64,000 nt of DNA from Armillaria gallica (GCA_037576215.1 JBANDB010000003.1:4960001-5024000); one strand, 5' to 3'; positions 42,221 through 53,384 are shown, counted from the stretch's first letter. A program made the numbers and translations. Notes: generated from the sequence alone by a model not told the origin.

Positions 42221-43468
42221 CTAATAATCGCTATCAGAGTCCGAATCTAATGGGAATTCCCTAGGGCGCAGAGTGACGAGCAGGGTCTCTTTGATTCGCA
42301 AATGCTCGGCGCCAAAATATCGCTGAGTTTCAAAACTCCAGCTGCAGGAAAAAAATCGGATGTCAATAATCTGATTACCGTGAACCGAGGAGCCACTCAC
42401 TCGAGATTTCCTTGGATCCAGTGGCCCATTGCCTCGACATATAGAGCAACGTCAGCGTCCACCTTACGTCCCCAAGAGGGAATTTCCGCTTTCTTCGTTA
42501 TGAAACGATCCATCAAGACCTTGAAGTACTCGCCGATGTAGTCAGCGGCTGGTTGTAGATCCATGTGCTTCTCTTTCATGAGAACTGTCACGATGTTGTT
42601 CCCGCTGTGGCCCTTGCACTGCTCCATATTGTATGAATACACATCCTTGAAATACGATAAGTTGCTATCACACGTCGCAGTAACATTTTACTCACGTTGG
42701 CCCAACAGACGAGATCCGCCGCGGCCCAATAGACCTCCATAAATGTCGGGTCATCGAATACCTCTTGAGGCAAATCGATGCCGAGGACATATTCAAAAAG
42801 TCCAAAGCAGAGGCGAATAGCGCTGTTTTCTCGACGCAAGTCGGTGAATGAATTTATGTCCAAAACTTCACCCTGCTCGCGGAGCTCAGCTTCCCTTGAC
42901 ACGCAGTCAATATAATCTTGGCAATGCTGTAGGAATCTTCGTGCGGTGTTAGGGCCTGCTAAACGCATGTACCGTTCCCGAAAGCTGTCAGTTTGGTCAG
43001 ATCGTACGCGCGGTTCCAATTGAGATCTAGACTGACTCATGCGTTATCTTGGACAGGACCGCGTCGTCGCTGCACGTCCCGTACTTCATTGTTTGGAGGA
43101 AGATTTCGCCAGTTTCACGCGCATCATGGCCGCTCTGATCATCGCTCACTTCGTCGACAACGAAGAGCAGGTTAACCTTGCGATATTGGCATTAGCGCGT
43201 GCATAACTATATTGAAACTAGACTGGATGCTCACAAAATCGCAGCACGTTCTAAACTGTTCGTAGCCAGCATATGGATAGGTATGTGAGACGAGGAGTTC
43301 GTTGCAACCTTGCACGAAAAAGGCGCGTTTCCGGTCGGTGAAGACGTTATAGCTGTTAATCCATCGAGAGGATTCAGCACCGGCTTTAATGTAATGAGGG
43401 TTGGTTGCGCCCTTCAGAGGGCTTAGAGCAAGCAGGTCGGGAAGGTAGAATCGTTTGGTGGAGTACAT
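42221..43468 (-). CDS. Sesquiterpene synthase (class I terpene cyclase)
   Basis: Cyclises farnesyl diphosphate to a sesquiterpene hydrocarbon in the cytosol. Start 43468 ([20 protein letters not shown]); exon 1 ends RTCCDF and splices to [16 protein letters not shown], where DEVSD (43141-43155) is the Asp-rich Mg-binding motif. Exon 2 to 3: [20 protein letters not shown] and [20 protein letters not shown]; then the second metal motif [10 protein letters not shown] (NSE/DTE), split by an intron after the N. A last exon after CCTGCAG gives [16 protein letters not shown] with the conserved RY pair, and ends in an acidic Ser/Asp tail, stop 42221-42223. All three active-site motifs are intact. Motif class and length fit Agaricomycete cyclases. 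The product cannot be read from sequence. No P450 or other tailoring gene is adjacent. Confidence 0.92.
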
Positions 43469-43528
43469 GATGGTTAGAGGAAGGGGGGTTGGAAGGACCA
43501 ATATCGACCATGGTTCCAGAAGGCAGCA

Positions 43529-43535
43529 TTTTATA
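43529..43535 (-). promoter_or_regulatory. TATA-like element upstream of the sesquiterpene synthase
   Basis: The minus strand reads TATAAAA about 60 nt upstream of the cyclase ATG at 43468. This is a plausible core promoter element; the spacing leaves a short 5' UTR. It is a short motif, so confidence is moderate. Confidence 0.4.
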
Positions 43536-45455
43536 GCAAACCGAAGGTCTCGAACCTGACCTGATCGCGTAGCGCAGTAGGGCGCGTAACGGTGCATGCT
43601 CTCCATGGAGGTAAATTATCTACTAGAATTAGCCAATCATAGTTGCATGTACTCAACGGTTCACGGAACAATTCCACAGCGTCTGGGACAACACTTTTTT
43701 GACAAACTACTGATGCTCACCTGCCTCGATGCAGAAAATTTTATTTAGACGACACGAAGGCCGCCGACATGTCTTCAATGAACGACACGCCCTGTAACGT
43801 CAGATCGACAACCAAGACATGAATCGCCATGAATCACCATGTTGAGCAATTCTAATCCAAGTTAGTGGCTTCCAAAGAAAATTAAAGCTTTCTGATTAGG
43901 TTAGGCAATCTCGCACGGCATCTTTCTCCGTGAGCAGATGTAAAATGAGATCAATGAAGCCACGCTCCCAACGTGGTGATTGTTGTGGACAACGGGGTAC
44001 TAGCATATATCTTGACTAGATATGTACATAGGTCCCCTTGAAAAGCAACAAACAGCTCAGTTCGTCTCGTTCGACAGAGAACGTACCTGCTATAAAAGTT
44101 CGAAGGTTATTCGAACCACCATCGGGCATCGGCGGAATCAAGGCGATAAATTGCAAGAGGCCTAAGGGGTCCTGGTGTGAGCGAATGCACGTTGTACTAG
44201 GCTGGCACATTCCGGTGGATACCCGTTCCCTTACGTACGGAACAAGTAAAACCACAGACGGGCGAAAATAGAACTACACATGCCATTGACCCTTGAATAT
44301 ACGGCCCACTATCCTAGAGCTGTAATGGGCAGAGAAAAGGGATACCGAGCCACGAGGAACGAACCGAACTTTGATAATGATCGGTACTTGAGGCCGGGCC
44401 GCGATCTGTGATCGTTATGCATATTATGCAGATGCAGTACAGACTGCTTCCAAGTACCGGGCCTAAAAGCGCGAAAGAATTGAGGGACGATCCGATCGTC
44501 GAGGAGGCGTAGGTAAAAATGCTACTCTGCCTAAGGGGAACATGATGTCAGTACGGTTGTAACGGTCCGAGAGTCCTGTGTCATTCATCGAAGAGCCATT
44601 GCTCATTGGCTGTGAATCGCGACGTTGCAGGCGACTTGGTCATGAGAAAAAGAGCGCTGCAAATCTGATGACCGAGAGTTTCCCATCCGGTTTGGATACC
44701 GGTGGACCTGTACAAAAATCAGGTAGACAGCTTTCTGGAAATTGGGTTAGGAGCGGATGGGTTTCATCATATGGTGAATATCTGGTTAAGTCGAACAAAC
44801 ACCGATTGCATGCTCCATTTGTCGACGAGGAGCAAGTCTCCCTGAAGCGGGGAGATATTTAGTCCTTTTGTCACTCCAACCCATGGGGCCACGAGTATTC
44901 GGCAATGACAAATATGACCCTTACCGTGGTAAGGATGAGGGCTTCGCGAGGGGGAGAAAAGATGGCTCAGTAAACTTTGCGGAGATGAAAGGTCTAAACG
45001 CTCTGGTTCTTGAATACATGGGCGACGCGTCGTAAGACAATGTGAGGTCCGTTGTTGAAACTTTTACGCGTGATCAAGGAGTACAGGTCACCTCGGGATT
45101 CAATGTTACTCCACCCTGACCAGAAGCGATTAGATTCAGATTCGACTTATTTGCACGGCTTGGCTGCAAAAGAGGAAGAGCATGCAAGCCAGCCTAGATC
45201 GGAGTTAGTAACAACGTACCGCGCGACAGTCGACCAATGCCGCAGTTAGTGGGGGTAAGATCTGTTAGAGATTGCGACCGTAGTTCCTTCCGTTGAGGTA
45301 CGGTGATGGATAAACGCCTTCCGTTGGACATCCATCAAGCAGAAATTAGTATACATATTGATTCAACAAAGCAAGAACAGTCTACAAAAGTGGGTCAAGG
45401 CAATCGGTGAAACACCAATCGTAAACCAGGGCACCCACTTTGAAAATCTAAAAAC
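43536..45455. other. Gene-poor region between terpene synthase and RPB5
   Basis: About 1.9 kb with no recognised gene. Several short frames exist: plus 44038-44271, 44578-44862, 44883-45034 and 45052-45249, and minus 44016-44255. The plus frames at 44578, 44883 and 45052 follow each other closely. They read as charged, Lys/Arg/Glu-rich peptides with no domain I know, and I see no splice signals that would join them into a longer protein. The region could be a decayed gene or element, or ordinary spacer. No terminal repeats were found. Confidence 0.3.
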
Positions 45456-46330
45456 CTAAAAGCATATGCGATAGCTTGCATACCGACCGCTCGTCTCACT
45501 TGGTCGGGTGATTTTAACGACTTGGCCTCGTCGAAGTCCATAGTATCGTGCAACTGGATCCGCTAGCTGTATGCGTGGTAATTGGGTCTCCTTCAGGCGG
45601 CTATTCACCGAAAGGTAAGGTACACGAATAAAAATCAACTAAAAGACACACTATTTTTCAAGTAGAATCTTCTTTTGCTCCGGAGTCAGGACGTCGTGTC
45701 GGGGAACCAAAGTATGATGCACGATGTTGACAAGAAGGTCCGCCTCGGAGAACTCCTCTAAGCGATACTGGGAGGCCATGGCCACGATAACCTAAATAAA
45801 GTTGAAGCGAATGGAATGGTCCCTAAAGAAGTTGAACCAACCCTGCGGGCCGTGGGTGTCATGTTCCCAGGGAAGACGATAATGCCTCGTTGTATAGATT
45901 TCTCCTCCAGAATTGAGATGAGTCTATATGCGCATGTCAGCAGATAAAGTAGACGCGTGCAAGAATACGTGCTTCCGCATCGACTTTACTCCTACACTTT
46001 TCTCGTCGGAAAAGAATACGAATATCTGGTCGTCGAAATTTGATGTTGAATTGGTGTAGAAATTCAGCTGGGTCCGACTGCAACAAAATGAGGATTGTAA
46101 GGGCGAGCAGAGACATAGTACGCACTCTACTGAGCCGCTCTGACTGACATAGCTCTCCTTGAAAGTCTGGAGGTCCATGTTTATCTCGTCGTCGGATACC
46201 TGGAAGCCCTGCAGCGGTGGTGAGTGGCCTGACCCTGCCTTGCAAGACGGTTTCTGACTCTATCCTTGACCAATTCGTGTATTGTCCTGTTGACCTTCCA
46301 TAATTTCGCCACTTCGTCGCCGTCGCTCAT
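45456..46330 (-). CDS. RPB5: Rpb5, shared subunit of RNA polymerases I, II and III
   Basis: Common nuclear RNA polymerase subunit. Start 46330 gives [20 protein letters not shown]; an intron (donor GTCAGA) joins VKDR to [20 protein letters not shown]. The next exon gives [20 protein letters not shown] and [10 protein letters not shown], followed by [52 protein letters not shown] and the diagnostic C-terminus [40 protein letters not shown]. The block after SMRK matches yeast Rpb5 in length only if the intron at 45972-45924 uses a GC donor (AA|GCACGT). Stop at 45456-45458. The start codon lies 52 bp from the divergent SWD2 ATG. Confidence 0.93.
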
Positions 46331-46382
46331 GGTGGAAAGAAGGCAAAAAATTGAAGCTCCGATCTCTCTGCCTCCGTCCTTC
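46331..46382. promoter_or_regulatory. 52-bp divergent promoter of RPB5 and SWD2
   Basis: Only 52 bp lie between the ATG of RPB5 (46330, minus) and that of SWD2 (46383, plus). Both core promoters must overlap the partner gene's 5' UTR or coding sequence. No TATA box was seen in the interval. Confidence 0.6.
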
Positions 46383-47765
46383 ATGGCACCCCAAGTTAGT
46401 ACTAGCAATGCCCCACAGCATCCCCCGCTTTCTCTTACGAATAATCTCATGGTGATATACCTCTACTAATGTGATGTTTTCTCGAATCTTACGCAAAAAT
46501 ACACTTCCAGACCAAATTGAAGCCAGCAAGGATCTACAAAGGCGCCGTCGACAGTCTGCCACAACCGTCGCCCAGCTTTCCCCCGCGTCCTGGCAACCAA
46601 GGTCCACGACATATAACAGGGATATGCTTCGATGACAGAGGAGACCAGGTGATTACAGCGGCAGAGGACGAAACATTCAGGCTGTATAACTGTAAAAGTG
46701 GAAAGTGAGTTTTCCTTGTTAATAACGCAAGTCCGACTTCGATTCACGTCGGGATGCTAGGCCACTGAAAACACTGTTTTCCAAGAAGTATGGAGTAGAT
46801 CTCCCTCGTTTTACCCACAAAAATACCGCAATAATACATGCATCTACAAAGGAAGATGACACCGTCAGATACCATTCGCTGCACGACAACAAGTATCTTC
46901 AGTATTTCAAAGGGCATAAGGGCCGAGTCATCTCCCTGGAAATGTCACCTGTAGACGATGGATTCATGTCGGGATCCATGGACAAAACTGTTCGTCTTTG
47001 GGATCTTCGCGGTCCGAATTGTCGAGGCCTGCTTTCACTTCCTTCAACACCCATCGTTGCCTATGATTCCACTGGTATTGTCTTCGCCGTGGCCGTCAAT
47101 CATTATTCCAGAATATTGCTGTATGACCATGCTAACTACGACAAGGCGCCATTTCTCGTCATTACTCTGGAAGATCCAACTCTGTCTCTCGTCAGCTATC
47201 CCCCCCGACCCATCTTCATGACTTCTTTGTCCTTTTCATCAAATGGGAAATATATTCTCGTCGGTTGTTCAGGTGATGCGCATTATATTATGGACGCCTT
47301 CGAAGGTCACCTATTGGCCAAGCTTCAAGGGCACATAGGGCTTGAACGGCGGTCAACAGCAGCGCCTCCCACTATTGAGCCCGCAAAGGGCGGCAGTGGC
47401 GAGGAAGTCAGCTGGACCCCCGACAGTCGCTACATTGTTAGCGGCAGCTTGGACGGTAAAGTTCATGTCTGGGATGTACAAAACCTTCCCAAAAAGAGTG
47501 GTCCGGTAGATTTGAGAGCAGCTCCCGTACGGCTGCAACCGCTGGCGTCTCTAGAAGGCCATCCAGGTCCATCGAGATGCGTGAAATTCAACCCGCGGTT
47601 CGCAATGATGTGTTCTGCAGGCGCTGAGCTGGTTCGTCTTTCTTAGCAATCTCTGATTCTCGTTTGATACTGAATTGGAGCTAGGCGTTTTGGCTGCCCG
47701 ATACTAGTGGTGACGTAGAAGAGACGGCTCGGGAATTGTTGAAGCGGAAAGGACACCCGTCTTGA
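46383..47765 (+). CDS. SWD2: WD-repeat protein Swd2/WDR82 (COMPASS and cleavage/polyadenylation complex)
   Basis: Beta-propeller shared by the Set1/COMPASS H3K4 methyltransferase and the 3'-end processing factor CPF. Exon 1 (MAPQVSTSNAPQHPPLSLTN, ending NLM) splices in phase to TKLKPARIYKGAVDS. WD elements follow: ICFDDRGDQVITAAEDETFR, PVDDGFMSGSMDKTVRLWDL, and PDSRYIVSGSLDGKVHVWDV; between them are SSNGKYILVGCSGDAHYIMD and GSGEEVSWTPDSRYIVSGSL. A final intron near 47634-47684 joins AGAEL to AFWLPDTSGDVEETARELLK. Stop TGA 47763-47765. The order and spacing of the WD blocks match Swd2/WDR82. The shared promoter with RPB5 ties two general transcription genes together. Confidence 0.9.
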
Positions 47766-47934
47766 ATTGGACAAGGCTGTGAAGTAGTGTCACGTATATG
47801 TACCATGAGACTGAAAACATCGCTGTTGAATATATACTCATCTAGTGTCCGGCATAGCAGAAAAATCTGAAGTTCTCCGGTCGTACCTGTCAGCTACTTA
47901 GTATTGGTCCTACACCCGATATTGATCCGCACGT

Positions 47935-47959
47935 CCACGTGGGCGAATGCTCCACGTGG
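47935..47959. promoter_or_regulatory. Paired CCACGTGG palindromes upstream of TRAP-alpha
   Basis: Two copies of CCACGTGG lie at 47935-47942 and 47952-47959 (17 bp apart start to start), with a third ACGTGG half at about 47969-47974. They are about 100 bp before the ATG of an ER-translocon gene. CACGTG is an E-box/bHLH core, and the CCACG core also occurs in animal ER-stress elements. Clustering makes a functional site likely; the bound factor is inferred, not known. Confidence 0.5.
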
Positions 47960-48051
47960 ATGGAACAGACGTGGCGAAATTTACGCTTGTACTCGTTCGC
48001 CGTCCTACTGTCAGTTGCAGATACAGAAATTCGGTTTTCTGGCTTGGAATC

Positions 48052-49181
48052 ATGCGTCTTTCAGCCCTCTTTGGAACTTTTGCTTCGGTTGCAGCCTTGG
48101 CCCAGGTGGCCTTGTCTCAGTCCAGTGCGTACATTGACAATCCTGCATCGCATTCTGTACTCATGCTCCATTTTTCCTGTGCTAAGCCTCTTCGGAAGAA
48201 CCTATTGAACCCGAAATTGCCATTGTGGCATCATGGCCGGATGACAATCCCTTCGCTCGTATGTTTCAATCTCCAGTTTGGTTCCTATTTCGTTTACTGA
48301 ATGCAAGACAGATGTTGTAAATGGAGAGAAGAATCTAATTCTGTTATCTATTGAAAACAAATCCGACCGGAACGTTACTCTGCTCAGCATGTCGGGCTCG
48401 GTACACCATCCTGATACAAATGCGTTGGTAAAAAATGTACGCTCTGGACTTATTTGCCTTGGTGTTATCAGCCAACCCTTTCTGGTTAGCTCACTGCCGT
48501 TCCTTATGGCATCATACTTGTTGAGGGCATTAAGCTCCAGCTTCCGTTCACCTTCTACAGCGAGTAAGTTATATCATATCGTCGATTCTGTAACATTCGA
48601 CTAACAAGGGTACAGGTTCAAAGTAACTGATTGAATTTGTATTCTGCGCGTTTGCCTGACGTTTCGTTCTAGCCCGGAGACCTGCGCCTCAATATTTGGC
48701 TGGAACATTCGTTTGCAGTGAGCATCATCTTACTAAATACCACATGCTTTACTAAAATCTAGGTAGGACGAGAAGTACTTAGTCTCCGCTTACGACTCTA
48801 TTGTGACTGTTGTGGAGCCCGAGATCTCAATCTTTGACTTTAAGCTGTACGTCAGATCAAAGCACTAATACTTGCGCGTCTCATAATCAGTCCAGATTGA
48901 CAACGTACCTTGTGGTGTCCCTCATTTTTGGTGGCATTGCCTACATTGCGTACCTCTCTTTCGTTCCCCAATCGAAGAAGCCCAGACGCACGGCTGCTTC
49001 CGTTAGCGCCCCCGTGGGTTCTGTGACTGCCACTGGTGCTGGAGGCTATCAGGAAGAATGGATCCCGGAGCATCACTTGCGAAAAAACAAGGGCAAGAAG
49101 GGTGGGCCAGCTAGCGGTGATGAGTTGAGCGGTGGAGAGACCAGCGGCGCCGAAGGGAAGAAGCGGATAGGCAGGAAGTAA
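48052..49181 (+). CDS. Translocon-associated protein alpha-like (TRAP-alpha/Irc22 family)
   Basis: ER membrane protein of the TRAP-alpha family, associated with the Sec61 translocon. Start 48052 gives MRLSALFGTFASVAALAQVA, a clear signal peptide. The luminal part: SSEEPIEPEIAIVASWPDDN, then HVVNGEKNLILLSIENKSDR (beta-sandwich, with glycosylation-type NKS/NVT), FTFYSE, DLRLNIWLEHSF and EKYLVSAYDSIVTVVEPEIS. A single transmembrane helix follows (LTTYLVVSLIFGGIAYIAYL) and a basic cytosolic tail (KKPRRTAASV, EHHLRKNKGKKGG) ends IGRK, stop at 49179-49181. Several short introns are needed to keep the frame. The layout of signal peptide, luminal domain, TM helix and short basic tail is that of the family. 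Confidence 0.85.
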
Positions 49182-49331
49182 TAACTTGCTCGTAAACTGT
49201 CAAAATCGCAGCATGACTGCAGACCCACATATATTTATTTCTGGGAAATGCATTTGATGTGAATCCGGGTATCCGGGCCGCCCCTAACTTTTTGAAAATA
49301 CGTCCGTCAATTCTCCTTCACGTCGACAGCC

Positions 49332-51246
49332 ATGTCACAACAGGACGTGGCCAGATTCAATGCACTTCCTCGTACTTCCCGTGCACCCTCTGGCCGTGTC
49401 GCCAACGATTGGCACTTTGATATTCGTTTCATCCATCTCGATCCACCGTCTCATTTGCTCTTCATGGTGCAACCCGAGAGCACCTTCATTCACACCGAGA
49501 TGCTTGGCAGTAAGCCGATGATGTTTTTCCCAGAGACCGGGAAAGAAGCTGCGCCGGAGGTTGCAAGAGGTTTGATTCGTGCTTTCCTGTCCTCTTTTGG
49601 AGATATCGGAATGACTCCCTTGGCTCCGTGGAAGTTGACAACCGAGGATACTGATCTTGCGACCGCCGTCGGAGCCGAGCTCAAGAGGCTGGGCGTCAGA
49701 AAGGAACTGTGTAAAATAAGCGTGTCCCACTCCAACGCGGCCATCGCTAGAGAATCCTTCGAAGGCTTTTTCAATGGCCTCAAGTCCCATATGAACTTTT
49801 CGGAGGTCGCGTCTGCAGCTGTCAGGTGTCCAGAGTCTATCGCGTTCCGCAATTTCGCCCCTCCTTCCGTATCGCGAGCAGCAGCGAGTAGAAATCGTGA
49901 AGGTGGTGGCGATTCATCCTCGTTCGAAACCGCGCTTGCATATGTTAACATCCGCAAGAACTGCATTCCCATAGACTTCTCCAAACCCGTGGACCACACC
50001 TGGGGAGCCAGAATCATGAACGAAATCGACAATGTCTTGGCTATGGTCAAGTCGAAGCCCGAAAACGTCATCAAAGCCGAGGCAGACGCTGGAAACTCGG
50101 AGGCCGCCTTGGATTATGGATTTAGGTATCAGGCCTTTCTAAAACTCGACGCGGTCACGTTTCTTATTCCTTATCTTGTAGGCTTAGAAACGGGCTCGAA
50201 TGTACCCCCAATCGCGCCCTTGCGAGACGTTACTTGGTGCAGGCCGCATTGGATACGGACGCGCCTGCTGAGAAGAGGTCCATCGCTCACAGCGCCCTCA
50301 TTGATTGGTACACGGAAAGCAATGAAGACTTCCGTCATCGTTACCTCCAGGCCGCGGCATGGCATGCCAACGAGAGCGTGAAACTCGCTCAAGGAAAGAC
50401 TTCTCCTGCTGCCATGATGTATGCCCAGAACGTTATGAAGCCGCAGGCAGAACACGCTGCTGATATGTATCTTCAATACAAAGAGCTTTGGTCAGCTCTT
50501 GAGAAACGAGACCAGGACATGGAGAAGGGTCGGGCCAAGATGGATCAGAAACGTATGGCTCGCCCGAATCGCTACAAATGTGCGACTGTTGGTTGTGGGA
50601 TTGAAGCTGTTTCTGGACACGTGTTTTCTCGATGTATTTCTTCACTACTTCTTCTATACGTAATTAACTCTAACGAACAATCTCAGGTTCTGGGAAATGT
50701 GACGCAGACAAGAAGCCCTATTATTGTAGCAGAGAGTATGCGTCCCTTGTCGTTATTGCGAGACTGCTTTGGCTGATGTTTTACCAGGTGTCGTGAGCAT
50801 CATTCTTGATCCTTGATTCGCAGCGCTTTTCCGCTTACCTTTACCTCATGTCCTTGCAAACAGAAAAGAAGGTCAGTTTACATCATTTAAGCAAGGACTG
50901 AGTTTCACGTGTACGAACCTAGGACTGGAAAAACCATAAACCATTTTGCATGCCAGGAGCCCCCTGCTCGGTTATAGATGTCGAAGGGCCATCTTCAATT
51001 GGATCAGGAAGTAAGAAAGATTCAATACAAATCCCCATGAATTTTGGAGACGGAAGGACGACTATAGTCAGCTCTTCCACCATGAGTCCGGAATTCCTAA
51101 AGGAAATGAGAGACGCAGCCGAAGCTGACGCCACGGGTCGCGACAAGTTACCACCCGAATCTTTGACTGTGGAGATGGGGAAATTGAATGTTGGATCTGG
51201 ATCTGGAACAGTGGACCAGTGTGTTGAGTCCGAGGAGGTGGACTGA
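49332..51246 (+). CDS. MYND zinc-finger protein of unknown function
   Basis: Start 49332 (MSQQDVARFNALPRTSRAPS). The N-terminal 230 residues (WHFDIRFIHLDPPSHLLFMV and on) have no domain I recognise. After an intron in the YGFR region comes a helical repeat-like part (RALARRYLVQAALDTDAPAE, AALIDWYTESNEDFRHRYLQ). It ends in a MYND finger: RYKCATVGCGIEAVSG, CSGKCDADKKPYYCSREC, QKKDWKNHKPFC. That finger can only be assembled with two microexons, 5 nt (50788-50792) and 8 nt (50864-50871). A MYND finger usually binds Pro-rich peptides. The tail (MPGAPCSVIDVEGP to ESEEVD) is acidic, stop at 51244-51246. The finger is convincing, the role unknown. Without the microexons the frame stops at 50807-50809 and the finger is incomplete. 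Confidence 0.8.
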
Positions 51247-51860
51247 AAATGTATGCCGTTAAAGCATGACTTTCGAACTCGGTATAACTGACCGTTTCTA
51301 ACCAGACTGGGCCTGCACAGGTGTACTTCTTGTACTATGAATCAGACCGCAAATTTTCAATTATGTGCTAAAGCCTTAGCTCGCAGTCTCCACTCTACGA
51401 CACGGTTAAACAGAAATTCTGCAGCAATCGAAGACACTGAGTAAAACGATGGCAGAAACGCTCTGTGAAGGGATGAGCTGGAGTAGCCCATTGATGAGCG
51501 GGCAAGTCGAACATGTGTTCGTTACCAGGCGCACGCACCCGGCCTATGCGTCAAGGGTAGACTTTACTCACGAAGGGTGTCATTGAAAACCACCGCCAGC
51601 TAGCTGACCGGTGGTAAACGCCGGCGCATTCCAGCCGTACTAGATCAGATGCCTTCCTCAAGGAAGGAACCCGCCGTGTTCCACAAGCGAACGCAGTACA
51701 CTGTGAGGCACGCTTGGAGGTCCGAACACATACTTATGTTTGGAAAATGCAACGAAGATCTGACAGTTTTGGAGCACTCACTGAGGCGATCTGAGACATG
51801 AAAAGTGTGCTGCGCTTACCCTCCTGAGATGACATATCCCTCTGATCACATCATCAACGC
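51247..51860. other. Intergenic upstream of the ThuA-like gene
   Basis: About 600 bp holding the 3' UTR of the MYND gene and the promoter of the ThuA-like gene. No coding frame, RNA gene or terminal repeat was recognised. Homology to the inverted module (60.4-62.75 kb) begins near its right end. Confidence 0.35.
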
Positions 51861-51911
51861 ACATGCAGCTCTCGCCTCTTTTTGGGCCGCTTTCAATGCC
51901 TTTGCAGTAGC

Positions 51912-53384
51912 ATGATTCCTACCACCACCTCTGGCCTGATTTCTTTACTTTTCATATCAATCTTAACGACCTGTACGACCCCGGCATTCGGAGAAACAGC
52001 CAGAGCACTGGTGTACACTGCGACCGCCGACTTTCGACATGATTCAATACCCACGGCTATCCAAGCTCTACAAGCCAGAGGTTCGGCGGTAAACGTCGAC
52101 TTTGTAAATACGGAGGACAAGGGCGTCTTTACAGACCAGGGGTTAGGGGGATATGATATCGTTATTTTCTTGAGCACCACAGGAGAAGGTACGCCGCCTA
52201 TCTTTGGAGCTTCCAAGACCGTTGGGGCTGACTCTCGCGTTGTACTAGTCTTGGATGATACAGGAAAGACCGCCTTCCAAAATTATCTAAATAACGGAGG
52301 AAACTTTGTCGGAATCCACTCGTCGAGCGATACGCTTAATACGACGGCATTTTACGGGAAAGAGCTGGGTGAGTATTCATAGCTCTTCTACCTCGTGCTA
52401 TTTGAACCTAAATTGGATGTCTATGAAGGTGCTTATTTTGATTATCATCCCGAGCTTCAAAATGCCGTACGGTCAGGTCCCCCATGGAGTAACACGCGAT
52501 AGCACTGAACGACTTTCAGACAATTGTGGTGTTAGACGCGTCTCATCCCAGTACGGAGAACCTTCCTACCGATTGGCCAGTCCGTGATGAAATGTGCGCT
52601 CGGTATCTGCAATGACAAAGTCTCCGACTGACTCTGCAGCCAAGGTACAATTTCAAATCAGATCCCAGGTCTGTGGGTGCCATCGTCATTCTCACAGTGG
52701 ACGAATCGAGTTATACTGGTAAGGATGCGTCGCTCAGTACGTCAAGAATATGGTTGATATGTATCTTATACTAGATGACGGAACGCGGCGTTTCAATCAA
52801 GGCGAGCCTCATCCTATTGGTAAAAATAAAGTGTATGATCAGAGGCAGGGATCGCTAGCTAATCACCCTTCATTAGCGTGGTACCAAGAACACGGTGCTG
52901 GTGTAGTGAGCGGCGGTACTGCTGGGCGCAGTTTTTATACGTCTCTTGGACACCTCAACGAGACGTGGGAGGTTCGTTTCACACGGTGCTGTCGGGAGAA
53001 GTGACAGAGATGCTAACCTGCGTCCGTTTCCAAGGACGAACTGTTCATGAGTCATATCCTAGGTGGGATTCAGTGGACACTACAGGCAAATACGACACGG
53101 GCGTTCAATTCCAGTGCACTTGTGGGGAACGGAGGCACTTCTTCAAGTTCATCTGCTTCCGCTTTCACTTCCGCCTCTGCTTCTCCTAGTTCGACGTCTT
53201 CGACATCGGGGACTGCGTCGGCGTCGTGAGTACTCCGTGTGATCCTTGTCAAGCATACGGCTCACATGCTACAAATTCTAGGTCGTCCGCGGCTGTACGT
53301 TTTGCTGAGACGTTAAGTATCACATTTACAACCATATTGGGTGCAGTTATCTCCGTAGTGGTAATTTGGCCCACAGTTCTGTAG
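51912..53384 (+). CDS. Secreted ThuA-like protein, apparently intact
   Basis: ThuA-like proteins have a glutamine-amidotransferase-like (class I GAT) fold; the biological role is not well defined. The start at 51912 (MIPTTTSGLISLLFISILTT) gives a good signal peptide, better than the upstream in-frame Met at 51882. Then ETARALVYTATADFRHDSIP, GYDIVIFLSTTGE and an intron to VLDDTGKTAFQNYLNNGGNF and VGIHSSSDTLNTTAFYGKEL. Further exons: AYFDYHPELQNA, TIVVLDASHPSTENLPTDWP, MYNFKSDPRSVGAIVILTVD, AWYQEHGAGVVSGGTAGRSF, YTSLGHLNETWE. A Ser/Thr-rich linker and a hydrophobic end (LSITFTTILGAVISVVVIWP) suggest a GPI anchor or C-terminal membrane helix. About seven short introns. Stop at 53382-53384. The only one of three copies without a disabling lesion that I can see. 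Confidence 0.8.

Noticed and set aside
49335..50074. Long minus-strand frames opposite the MYND gene
   Set aside because: Antisense shadows of a continuous plus-strand exon; no domain.
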